NCBI GenBank assembly: GCA_030537895.1
Contig: JAUNVA010000014.1
Coordinates: 1-50,413 of the forward strand
From: Bowdeniella nasicola
GTDB lineage: Bacteria; Actinomycetota; Actinomycetes; Actinomycetales; Actinomycetaceae
Direction: 5' to 3'
Length of the DNA: 50,413 nt
Below the pieces are notes generated by a model that was given only the letters and a program-made list of their open reading frames with translations, was not told where the DNA came from and ran no database searches. Within the stretch, counting starts at the first letter, position 1. Every line of letters begins with the position of its first letter. This document shows, in pieces, positions 1 through 6,948 of the stretch. Made by a program: the position numbers and the translations under genes.

Positions 1-981
1 GGGCTCCGCTGGCTGCTCAGGCTCGACCGGTTCCTCGGGTTCGGCGGGCTGCTCAGGTTCGCTAGACGTCTTTTCGTAGCGCAGCGTCACTTGGTTGTTG
101 TCGGGATTCAGATCGCCGCCGAACGGAAAGACCGAGAATGTGGCCTCGACCTCGTCCCCGTCGAGGCCGCTGAGATCCACCGTAGTGGTGAGGATGATGG
201 ATTCTCCCGGAGCAAGATCCTCCACGTCGCACGCGAGATCGCACACGACGTTCGGGGCCTCAGAGGATAGTTCTGGGAAGTAGCCCCACGCGGACGGTCC
301 TTGATCCGTGATCTTGCTCTGGAACACCAACGAATCGACGAGGAGGGACTTCGCCGTCTCCGGCCCCGCGTTCGTCACGGTGATGGTCCACTCGCCACTC
401 TCGCCAGGAACGACCTCACCGACGGCTTCGGCCGAAATCCGAACATCGGCGTCCCAGGTCACGAATTCGCCCAGCTGGGCGTACGTGAGGTAGTCGCCGT
501 CGTGGGCGTTCTTCGTCGCCGACGTCAACCCACCCTCGTTGAAGTAGTACCTGTCCTTTGGCTCCTCCAGAGCCCTCGTCGTCACCTTCACAAAGCCCTG
601 TTGACCTGGGCCGATCGAGTCCGACGTACACGTCACAACGTTGCCGTCGGCCTTGGTATCCACCGAGCACGACAGGCCCGCGTCCCCGCTGGTCTCGACG
701 GTGGTCCCTGTGAAGCTCGGATCGAGCTCGTAGGTGAGCACGACGTCCTCGGAGGGGACATCCTTGGAGAGGTTCACGACTTCCAACTCGAAGGTGACCT
801 CCTCGCCCGGAACGACGTAGCTAAGGTGGTCGTCAATGACTTGGGAGGCGTAGAGATCCGCCACCGGCTCCGAGTCGTCTGCCGGCTCGGCGTAGGCCGG
901 GGTGAGGGTGAGACTCGAGAGTGCGGCGACGAGACAGGCCGCGGCGAGCGATGCCAGCGGTTTCCGGACCGTGGTCTTCAT
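1..981 (-). CDS. Secreted DUF11/CARDB-like repeat surface protein, C-terminus cut by window edge
   Basis: Reading leftwards from the ATG at 979-981 the frame stays open to base 1, giving 327 codons with no stop, so the C-terminus lies outside the window. The start has a good ribosome site (AAGGA, 5 nt before ATG). Residues 1-32 form a signal peptide: basic MKTTVRK, a hydrophobic stretch and a TPAYA-E cleavage-like site. The rest reads as two beta-sandwich domains typical of DUF11/CARDB surface proteins, with phrases such as VVPGEEVTFELEVVN and GEWTITVTNAGPETAKS, and paired cysteines. From about residue 305 it turns into a Glu-Pro-rich low-complexity stalk (EPEQPAEPEEPVEPEQ), usual for wall-attached proteins, so an LPXTG-type or membrane anchor is expected beyond the edge but not seen. 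Function is unknown; adhesion or surface structure is inference. It has its own promoter and is not part of a visible operon. Confidence 0.8.
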   Translation of the reverse strand, partial: MKTTVRKPLASLAAACLVAALSSLTLTPAYAEPADDSEPVADLYASQVIDDHLSYVVPGEEVTFELEVVNLSKDVPSEDVVLTYELDPSFTGTTVETSGDAGLSCSVDTKADGNVVTCTSDSIGPGQQGFVKVTTRALEEPKDRYYFNEGGLTSATKNAHDGDYLTYAQLGEFVTWDADVRISAEAVGEVVPGESGEWTITVTNAGPETAKSLLVDSLVFQSKITDQGPSAWGYFPELSSEAPNVVCDLACDVEDLAPGESIILTTTVDLSGLDGDEVEATFSVFPFGGDLNPDNNQVTLRYEKTSSEPEQPAEPEEPVEPEQPAEP

Positions 982-1016
982 GGTGATCCTTGCGTCGGAG
1001 GGGCCGGGTTGCCCCA

Positions 1017-1045
1017 ATCCTAGTGTGACTCCATTGTGGTAACAA
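1017..1045 (-). promoter_or_regulatory. Sigma-70/SigA-type promoter of the secreted protein
   Basis: On the minus strand TTGTTA (1040-1045) and TAGGAT (1017-1022) are separated by exactly 17 bp, close to the TTGACA/TATAAT consensus. Transcription would start near 1010, leaving a leader of about 30 nt that carries the AAGGA ribosome site before the ATG at 981. Confidence 0.5.
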
Positions 1046-1121
1046 TAGGCCACGCTGGATTCTAAATCGGATCAGCTCTCACCGCGTTGTCTGGAGGTCC
1101 CGGTCGATCCGCCATCAGCCC

Positions 1122-1940
1122 TCACTCGTGGGCCACCCGCCCCGTGTGCCCGCGTTCACCCTGGCGTCGGATGAGGCGACGCGCGATGAGGATAGCGGGC
1201 AGCAGCGCCACGATCTGGAGCAGGGCGGCGAACAGGGGCATATCGGCAACCGCCTGGGCAGTCGGCGCCAGGAAGAGGTCGGAAATCATGCCAAAAGTGT
1301 TGAAGACCGCGTGCAGAATGATCGCCGCCAGGAGGTCCCCCGTGAGGTAGTACACCGTACCCAAGGCAATGCCAACGCACAGGGTGTAGATCACCTGAGT
1401 GAAGGTCCCAACCACGTACGTTGGGTGCACTGTGAGGTTCGCCAGATGCATCAGAGCGAAGATCAGCGAGGAGACCACGATTGCCCGCCACGAGGTATGG
1501 CCTCGCGCCACGAATGCGCGCATAATGACCCGCTGGATGAGGCCGCGGCACAGGAGCTCTTCAAAGACCGCCGTCACAAGCGCGACGGCGAGGTAGACCG
1601 CGATCGTGCCCGCGGACGGTCGGACGTAGCTCTCGTTGGGGATAGCGAGATACGACAGGAACCCGAGGACCAAAGCGACAGCCATGAGATACCAGCCGGC
1701 ACGGATCCCTTGGCCGGTGCGCCTTCCAAAGCTACTGAACGCACCTCGGGGACGGATGACTGCGTAGAGCACCACAACGACCAGCAACGGGATCATGTAA
1801 TAGAGGACGCCGTTTGGTTGCGTCGTCGATGGTTCGATCCCCACGGCCTTGGAAAGCGCGAGGGCTCCAATCCCGAGGAGGGCAGACAGGACGCCGAGTG
1901 GAACGGCGTAGCGGATCCGCCAGTCATGGGTAGTTGTCAC
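1122..1940 (-). CDS. CPBP-family intramembrane metalloprotease (Abi/CAAX-like)
   Basis: A polytopic membrane protein of 272 residues. The CPBP glutamic protease signature is present: EELLCRGLIQR (EExxxR) around residue 142, FALMHLAN (FxxxH) and HAVFNTFG (HxxxN) further on, each in or next to a hydrophobic helix, with about seven or eight helices in all. CPBP proteins act as membrane proteases in prenyl-protein processing, bacteriocin self-immunity or stress signalling; nothing here identifies the substrate. I start it at the GTG at 1938-1940, which has AGGA seven bases before it; an in-frame ATG at 1979 lies further upstream but has no ribosome site. It stands alone between a secreted protein and the low-GC island, with no bacteriocin genes adjacent. 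Confidence 0.8.
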   Translation of the reverse strand: MTTTHDWRIRYAVPLGVLSALLGIGALALSKAVGIEPSTTQPNGVLYYMIPLLVVVVLYAVIRPRGAFSSFGRRTGQGIRAGWYLMAVALVLGFLSYLAIPNESYVRPSAGTIAVYLAVALVTAVFEELLCRGLIQRVIMRAFVARGHTSWRAIVVSSLIFALMHLANLTVHPTYVVGTFTQVIYTLCVGIALGTVYYLTGDLLAAIILHAVFNTFGMISDLFLAPTAQAVADMPLFAALLQIVALLPAILIARRLIRRQGERGHTGRVAHE

Positions 1941-2078
1941 TGTGGTGTCCTGAGTTGACGATCGTGGGCGAAGGGGCACACGCTAATGTAGCCCAGCGTG
2001 TCCGCGGCAGGCCAAATCTCCACCCTCCGGCGACCGGGTCGACGGCGGTCCAGGGGCTGACGTCATCACGCGTGCCGA

Positions 2079-2270
2079 TTGATCGTCGCTTGGTTCGTTC
2101 ACGGTGTTACCGCACCTGGGTACATCACACTCATCGCTGCCATCATCTGCTGTTTTGGGATCCAACCGGTTGTGGTTGGTGCGCTTGGTGAATATGTCGG
2201 TCGCATCTACCGAGAAGTCAAGCAGTGTCCCCATGACGTGGTGATGGATGAGCATGGTGGTGAACGGTAG
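2079..2270 (+). pseudogene. Relic of a second GtrB-like glycosyltransferase, C-terminal 60 residues only
   Basis: This frame matches the last ~62 residues of the intact glycosyltransferase at 2966-3910; I count about 44 identical residues by hand, including APGYITLIAA and GALGEYVGRIY, and both end in the same KQ-x-PH-x-VVM-x-EHG tail. The match begins abruptly near base 2076, where GC-rich chromosomal sequence gives way to it. It also continues past the stop into the first codons of the next gene (GGTAGTTTCGC here and at 3903-3913). The catalytic GT-A domain is absent, so the fragment cannot be an active transferase. It may be translated as a two-helix membrane peptide from the TTG at 2079, but there is no ribosome site. 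I read it as the scar of a duplicated or replaced gtr locus. Confidence 0.75.
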
Positions 2271-2952
2271 TTTCGCGCACACGGCACACCGGCCATCTCC
2301 GAGTTTGCGGTGCATGATTCGGCGAGCGGGGAGCGGTGGACCACGGTGCGGCCACAAACCGAATGGGTGGAAATGGTGAAGCTAGGGTAGAACGTCCTCG
2401 TCTCCCCCGGTGAAGTATTTGTCAATGCCGCATGATGCGACAAGCCCGCACCAACCACCGAAACGCCCAAGGTGCAGGTACCGGAGATGCTGATGACTGG
2501 AGCAATGTCGCCGATGTTCTATCAGCGCTACGCAGCCGCAAAACCTGGCAACCTCACACCCTTGGCATTTCAGTCTGTAAAGTTTCGCCAGTGTTCGTGC
2601 GATTCCTTTCGGGCCCCTCGCCTCCATAGCGCTAATGCGGTCGCTGTGACTTTTAGGTGCGCAGTGGCTGTTGAACGACCTGATTAGGCAAGCGTTGGTG
2701 CGCCGGTTCTATATGGATGTAGCAGCCGTGTCGCTTGTCACGGTAGATGTGGCGATCAACCCATAGGAGATGGTGCACGGATTCGCAATCCACACCATAG
2801 TCTTACCACGAACATTGATGATGCCCCCTGAACCACACCGTACCGTCACCACTCTGATGTGGAGGCTTACTCGTTAACGAGCATCTCTTTGGTGATCGTG
2901 CTGACTCTAACGCTGTGGGGTCGCCCCGCTTCGATCGGCGTCAACCGTTTAT
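2271..2952. other. Eroded non-coding stretch of the island (no convincing gene)
   Basis: Nearly 700 bp without a convincing gene. Open frames on both strands are short, lack ribosome sites and have unconvincing composition (for example 2472-2687 plus and 2382-2627 minus). On the minus strand around 2709-2875 a frame contains GGIINVRGKTMVW, which faintly recalls the C-terminal beta-strand segment of IS481-type transposases. I would not annotate it without a search. The stretch probably holds the decayed remainder of the gtr locus whose last part survives at 2079-2270. Confidence 0.4.
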
Positions 2953-2953
2953 A

Positions 2954-2959
2954 TATACT
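2954..2959 (+). promoter_or_regulatory. -10 element for a probably leaderless gtr operon transcript
   Basis: TATACT at 2954-2959 lies six bases before the ATG at 2966 and no purine-rich ribosome site precedes that ATG, so transcription would begin at or next to the start codon. There is no clear -35 hexamer at the expected distance (around 2931-2936). Confidence 0.45.
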
Positions 2960-2965
2960 GACCCC

Positions 2966-3910
2966 ATGACCGCTGAACCGACGGTTTCGATCGTTGTTCC
3001 CTGCCATAATGAAGCTGCAACACTTCCCGAGTTGATACGCCAGGTTGGCCACGCATTGCACGGGCGTAACTATCGCTGGCAGCTCATCGCGGTAGATGAT
3101 GGGTCTTCTGACACGACCGCAGAAGTGTTGCGGGAACTTTCAGCTACCAATCCGCACGTGAAATCGCTGATCTTTTCGCGCAACTTCGGAAAAGAGCCGG
3201 CGATGTTGGCGGGGTTGACCTATGCGCGCGGCGACTATGTTGTGATCATGGATGGCGATCTGCAACACCCCCCCTCGTTGATCCCAAAAATGCTGGACCA
3301 GATCGTGCAGACAGATGTGGATCAGGTGATCGCCAAACGCAACCGCACCGGCGATTCGTGGTATCGAACGCAGCTCTCACGTATCTATTATCGGTTGGTA
3401 AACAACCTCGTGGAACGGATTGAGCTCACCGATGGGGCAGGCGACTTCCGAGTGCTCTCGCGCCGCGCGGTTGACACGTTGTTGTCGATGGATGAACGTT
3501 CCAGGTTTTCTAAAGGCCTGTTTTCCTGGATTGGGTTTCCTACCTCAGTAATCGAATATGAAAACGAACAGCGTCGCGGCGGTGAGTCCTCTTGGACGCT
3601 GCGCTCTCTGTTCAACTACGCTCTTGACGGCGTGATGTCATTTAACGCCAAACCGCTGCGCCTGGTTGCAACCCTTGGCGGTATTGTTGTGGCACTCGCG
3701 CTTTGTTATCTTGCCTACTTAATCGTCGTCTGGTTCTTTCAGGGTGTTGCCGCTCCTGGCTACATCACCCTTATCGCCGCCGTTATCGGATTTTCGGGAA
3801 TCCAATTGCTCGCGCTGGGTGCGCTGGGAGAATATGTCGGTCGTATCTACCAGGAAGTGAAGCAGCGCCCTCACTACGTGGTGATGGAGGAACACGGTTT
3901 TGACCGGTAG
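2966..3910 (+). CDS. GtrB/DPM-like polyprenyl-phosphate glycosyltransferase (GT2)
   Basis: 314 residues with the layout of bactoprenol glucosyl transferases. A GT-A domain opens with VSIVVPCHNEAATLPEL and continues with AVDDGSSD (nucleotide binding) and VIMDGDLQHPP (the DxD-type metal site); DGAGDFRVLSR follows. Two C-terminal membrane helices lie around residues 228-285. The family transfers a hexose from UDP- or GDP-sugar to undecaprenyl or decaprenyl phosphate on the cytoplasmic face. The start is the ATG at 2966, where homology begins and a -10 box sits six bases upstream; a GTG at 2915 in frame would add an unlikely 17 residues. Its stop overlaps the next gene (GtrA-like) and the third gene is a large membrane protein, the classic gtrB-gtrA-gtrC logic of sugar side-chain decoration of surface polymers. 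Base composition is clearly poorer in GC than the flanking genes, suggesting transfer. Confidence 0.88.
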   Translation: MTAEPTVSIVVPCHNEAATLPELIRQVGHALHGRNYRWQLIAVDDGSSDTTAEVLRELSATNPHVKSLIFSRNFGKEPAMLAGLTYARGDYVVIMDGDLQHPPSLIPKMLDQIVQTDVDQVIAKRNRTGDSWYRTQLSRIYYRLVNNLVERIELTDGAGDFRVLSRRAVDTLLSMDERSRFSKGLFSWIGFPTSVIEYENEQRRGGESSWTLRSLFNYALDGVMSFNAKPLRLVATLGGIVVALALCYLAYLIVVWFFQGVAAPGYITLIAAVIGFSGIQLLALGALGEYVGRIYQEVKQRPHYVVMEEHGFDR

Positions 3911-4328
3911 TTTCGCTCGGTTGCGCAGGATTGGAAATCAGCTCCTTCGATTCGGAATCGTCGGTGTCGCAAACACAGCAATCTACTACGCTGTCTATCG
4001 ATTATTTCTGGTTTTTGCCCCTTACCTGCTTGCCCATGTGGTCGGTTGGTTAATCGCGACACTGTTCTCGTTTTGGATGAACTGCATCTTCGTATTCAAA
4101 GTCCGACCGACCCTGCGGCGGCTGATTCGCTTTCCTGCGGCCCCACTGGTGAATTTGGCGATATCTTCATTTGGTTCGGTCATTTTGATTTCGTGGCTAC
4201 ATATGCCTGCTGAGTGGGGGACGCTCATTGCGGGGATCATTGCTATTCCTCTGACCTTTACAATCGCGAAGTTTGTCCTCACCGGGCGTACGGACAGTGT
4301 GGGTGTGGGAAGAAAGGACGCACAATGA
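3900..4328 (+). CDS. GtrA-like flippase, four-helix membrane protein
   Basis: 142 residues starting at TTG 3900 inside the end of the preceding glycosyltransferase; GGAGG lies nine bases upstream, and an 11-nt overlap implies translational coupling. The family hallmark is near the N-terminus (LLRFGIVGVANTAIYYAVY), followed by three more hydrophobic helices and the FWMNCIFVFK segment between helices two and three. GtrA proteins are thought to flip the polyprenyl-phosphate sugar made by GtrB across the membrane for use by an outer-face transferase. Its stop overlaps the start of the following membrane protein (ATGA at 4325-4328). The relic at 2270 shows that the lost duplicate also had a GtrA start overlapping the GtrB end. 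Function by family and context only. Confidence 0.82.
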   Translation: MTGSFARLRRIGNQLLRFGIVGVANTAIYYAVYRLFLVFAPYLLAHVVGWLIATLFSFWMNCIFVFKVRPTLRRLIRFPAAPLVNLAISSFGSVILISWLHMPAEWGTLIAGIIAIPLTFTIAKFVLTGRTDSVGVGRKDAQ

Positions 4329-5953
4329 AATCACGGGTGATGCCGCTACTAGCTGCCCTCGGCTTACTCACACTCGCGCTGATTTGGTGGGAGATTTGGC
4401 GTGAACCAATCTGGGCTGTTGACGACCTATATTTCGGCAAACGTTCACTCAACGAGGCCGGACATTTGGACTGGGGAACTCTCTTGACACAAATTCCCAA
4501 CGATTTGCTGGTACGCAACGGGCGAATTGCGGATATTTTTGGTGAGTTAATCTTCGCGACAGGGAACGGTAAGTCGATCATCGTTGTTGCGTTACTTTTA
4601 GCAACACATGTCGCGTTCTTTACTGCCGCTGACCGACTGGTAGCCAATACGATCGGACGGACCCCGCGCAGCTCAGTGCGGATCTTTCTCGGAATACTCG
4701 CCGCCTGTTTTCCTTTTCTGTTGCTCTGGCGTCAACCCGCCATAGCCGGCTCGACGTTACTGTTTATGTCCGCAACGGTCGGCTATTTTGGTGGGGTCAT
4801 CTACATCGGAGCGATCATTACGCTCAGCGCCAGTGTGGCACACCGGGAATTTTCCCGTATCCGATCCGCCGTCATCCTTGGGTTAGTGATCCTGGGAAGC
4901 TTGCATCATGAGGTCATCGGGCTGATGGTTGCTGCCTGGTGGGCAACAATGCTGGTGGTGACCGATTTTCGGCACGTTGCTCGCCGCAACAAAATCATTG
5001 TGATCAGCAGTATTGTGCTCAGTTTGGCGCGTTTTGCGCTGCCGGGAATGTGGCAACGCAGTGGCAAGGTACATTTCGGTTTTGCCTGGCCGGAGACTTC
5101 CGGACCACTCGGCGATCACGTTCATCAAGTCTTACGGTACGTTGGGTATGCCTCACACCTGGCGATAGAAATATTGGTGGTGTACTGGCCATTTGTCTTG
5201 ATATTCTTTGTGGCAGCCGCAGCTCTGATTTATCGCGCCCAACAAGAAACCGCTCGAGACGGCTGGTCTCGCGTAATTCCTCCCGCTATTGTTATCTGCA
5301 CCCTGGCAGCAATAGGTTTTGCTCTGCGTTTACATCAGCGTATTCCCGCCGATCGCAACGATGCGATGGGGTTTTATCACCTTGTGACCTCCCGGTCATT
5401 TATGGCATTCATCGTTGCAGTTTTTGTTCTGGTTCTAGCATTCGCGGCAAGCTGGCCACTGCGCCGTCGCCTCGGGGCAGTCTATGCTCTCCTAGCCCTC
5501 ACCGCCGGTGCCAGCGCCATCCCCGCTGCGCTTGATACGGTCGCTGCGCGCCCGACGTTCTTTGTCGCTGTTATGGTGCTCCTCGCACCCACAGTGGTGA
5601 TGGCGATATGGCTAGACCACAGCGACATCACGAAGCCGGTGCGTCTGGGCACGGTCGCTGTCGCGATAGTTCTCACGATCGTGGTGAGTATTCAAGCTGA
5701 TCGTCAAGTTGTGCGGTACCACCACGACAATGCGGCAGTATGGCGCAATATTGAAGCGCAGATTCTTGCGGTGCAGGCAGGTGAACGCACCACCTTTGAA
5801 CTGCCTAAGCGCCTGCCGCATCCACACTATTTGCCGGACTATATTGGCACATCAGTCAACGCTAAATTTTACATAATTGAGTACTACCACCTGCCCGTGT
5901 CCACTCAGGTGTACTCTCCACCAACCGCCGAATCGACCGCTGCAAACGAGTAG
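4325..5953 (+). CDS. Large multi-pass membrane protein, probable GtrC/GT-C-type glycosyltransferase (DUF6056-like)
   Basis: 542 residues with roughly eleven hydrophobic helices. The ATG at 4325 overlaps the GtrA stop and has GAAAGG seven bases before it. After the first helix comes WAVDDLYFGKRSL, then LLVRNGRIADIFGELIF, matching the acidic first extracytoplasmic loop (DD) and NGR segment seen in DUF6056-type and GtrC-like proteins; GT-C enzymes use acidic residues in this loop for catalysis. A soluble tail of about 70 residues follows the last helix. Placed third behind GtrB and GtrA it is the obvious candidate for the outer-face transferase that moves the flipped sugar onto a wall polymer or glycoprotein. 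That role is inferred; the acceptor cannot be read from the sequence. Low-GC codon use matches its two neighbours. Confidence 0.65.
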   Translation: MKSRVMPLLAALGLLTLALIWWEIWREPIWAVDDLYFGKRSLNEAGHLDWGTLLTQIPNDLLVRNGRIADIFGELIFATGNGKSIIVVALLLATHVAFFTAADRLVANTIGRTPRSSVRIFLGILAACFPFLLLWRQPAIAGSTLLFMSATVGYFGGVIYIGAIITLSASVAHREFSRIRSAVILGLVILGSLHHEVIGLMVAAWWATMLVVTDFRHVARRNKIIVISSIVLSLARFALPGMWQRSGKVHFGFAWPETSGPLGDHVHQVLRYVGYASHLAIEILVVYWPFVLIFFVAAAALIYRAQQETARDGWSRVIPPAIVICTLAAIGFALRLHQRIPADRNDAMGFYHLVTSRSFMAFIVAVFVLVLAFAASWPLRRRLGAVYALLALTAGASAIPAALDTVAARPTFFVAVMVLLAPTVVMAIWLDHSDITKPVRLGTVAVAIVLTIVVSIQADRQVVRYHHDNAAVWRNIEAQILAVQAGERTTFELPKRLPHPHYLPDYIGTSVNAKFYIIEYYHLPVSTQVYSPPTAESTAANE

Positions 5954-6120
5954 TTATCCGGCGTGTCGTCCGCAATAGACGTCACTCGCGGATCACTGTT
6001 GTAGGTCATGCGATACTGCTGCACGTCTTTGATCAGCAGATGCCGATCACTCGCGGATACCTGTGGCTGGGGATACTGCACCTGAAGGTCACCGGAAGCA
6101 AGCTGCGTAAAGGTGAGTTC
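5905..6120 (-). pseudogene. Possible coding relic antisense to the end of the membrane protein
   Basis: A minus-strand frame of 71 codons runs from just after a TAA (6121-6123) to a TGA at 5905-5907. It has no start codon or ribosome site at its head, but its predicted peptide looks protein-like (LTFTQLASGDLQVQYPQ, MTYNSDPRVTSI) and is rich in Gln and Tyr. Its general pattern resembles the soluble tails of GT-C-type membrane proteins, so it could be the remaining C-terminus of another gtrC-like gene. It overlaps the last 49 bp of the plus-strand gene. Equally it may be a chance open frame; I have no family match. Confidence 0.22.
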
Positions 6121-6704
6121 TTAGCGTGAATACTGCGCATTTGCCGCCGCGCGAGTCGACTGGTGGCTGTATGACGCAATCATCACTATCGAGCAAATCT
6201 ACGCGAATTGCGCACAAGCCGCCTATTGGAGGCGTGGGTACCAAGGCCACTATCACGATGATGATTGCAAGTGGACAAGCGACTCACTGCGAGCCCACCA
6301 TATCGGTGATTTGACTTCTCGGCGGTGGCGTATCGGTCAGAAAGTGCGCGGGAATCGGGTTGCGCAGCGGTGGTGCTTCTTCAGCAGCAAGGCACAGGGA
6401 AGAAGCAGCCGGCTCGGGGCGTGAATTCGGTCGGCGAGCATCGCTCCGGCGCGGGGTGGATCCATCATGGTTCTGGTGTAGGCCTCGGCTCGTTTGAGCT
6501 GTGATCGAGCTACTATCACACGCAGCAAGAAGGTTTGGCGAACGAGAACACTCGCCTGGCGTAAATCGAGGCAAACGATGAGTGATATCGGCGAGGTTCT
6601 TGGCTGAGGACAATCGTCCACCCCGGCAGTTAAGTGCTGATCACGGTATGGAGTGTGAGATGGTCAACCTGAGATTCGACCTGGGATTGCTCGAAATACA
6701 CTGA
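6121..6704. other. Gap at the right side of the island; no supported gene
   Basis: Nothing convincing is encoded. The longest open frame (6125-6421, plus) has about 99 codons but no start codon after its upstream TAG, and frames on the other strand are interrupted. Composition is intermediate between the island and the GC-rich backbone, consistent with decayed island sequence between the gtr cluster and tRNA-Pro. Confidence 0.4.
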
Positions 6705-6737
6705 CGCCCGGTACCACGTTCTGCATGATACCGGGCG
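6705..6737. terminator. Hairpin after tRNA-Pro
   Basis: CGCCCGGTA (6705-6713) and TACCGGGCG (6729-6737) form a perfect 9-bp stem around a 15-nt loop, six bases beyond the 3' end of tRNA-Pro. On the plus strand it is followed by TTT. A terminator for the tRNA transcript is the simplest reading, although the U-tract on the minus strand is weak. Confidence 0.55.
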
Positions 6738-6742
6738 TTTCG

Positions 6743-6816
<74 letters not shown>

Positions 6817-6948
6817 AGTGTCAGACCAGCGGCCTGACCCGTCGAGTATAGGGCACCGACGCGCGCGGAAGCCAATCGCAGCCGCCGTCGCGTTTCCCGC
6901 GAAAACTCAACCTTTTTGGTCCGCGTAGTGCGCGTGGTGTTGGCGTTC

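Noticed and set aside
301..1023. 240-codon plus-strand open frame opposite the secreted protein
   Set aside because: It is the antisense of a frame with signal peptide, promoter and ribosome site; its own product is Arg/Gly/Val-rich without any motif, typical of shadow frames in GC-rich DNA.
1128..1958. 276-codon plus-strand frame opposite the CPBP protease
   Set aside because: Very polar, His/Asp/Arg-rich product with no motif; the opposite strand has a full set of protease motifs and membrane helices.
2709..2875. Minus-strand frame with GGIINVRGK recalling an IS481 transposase C-terminus
   Set aside because: The resemblance covers barely ten residues and the rest of the frame does not fit; no inverted repeats or target duplication found.
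6125..6421. About 99-codon open plus-strand frame rich in Trp and Tyr
   Set aside because: No start codon or ribosome site at its head and no recognisable motif; a frame of this length can occur by chance at this base composition.
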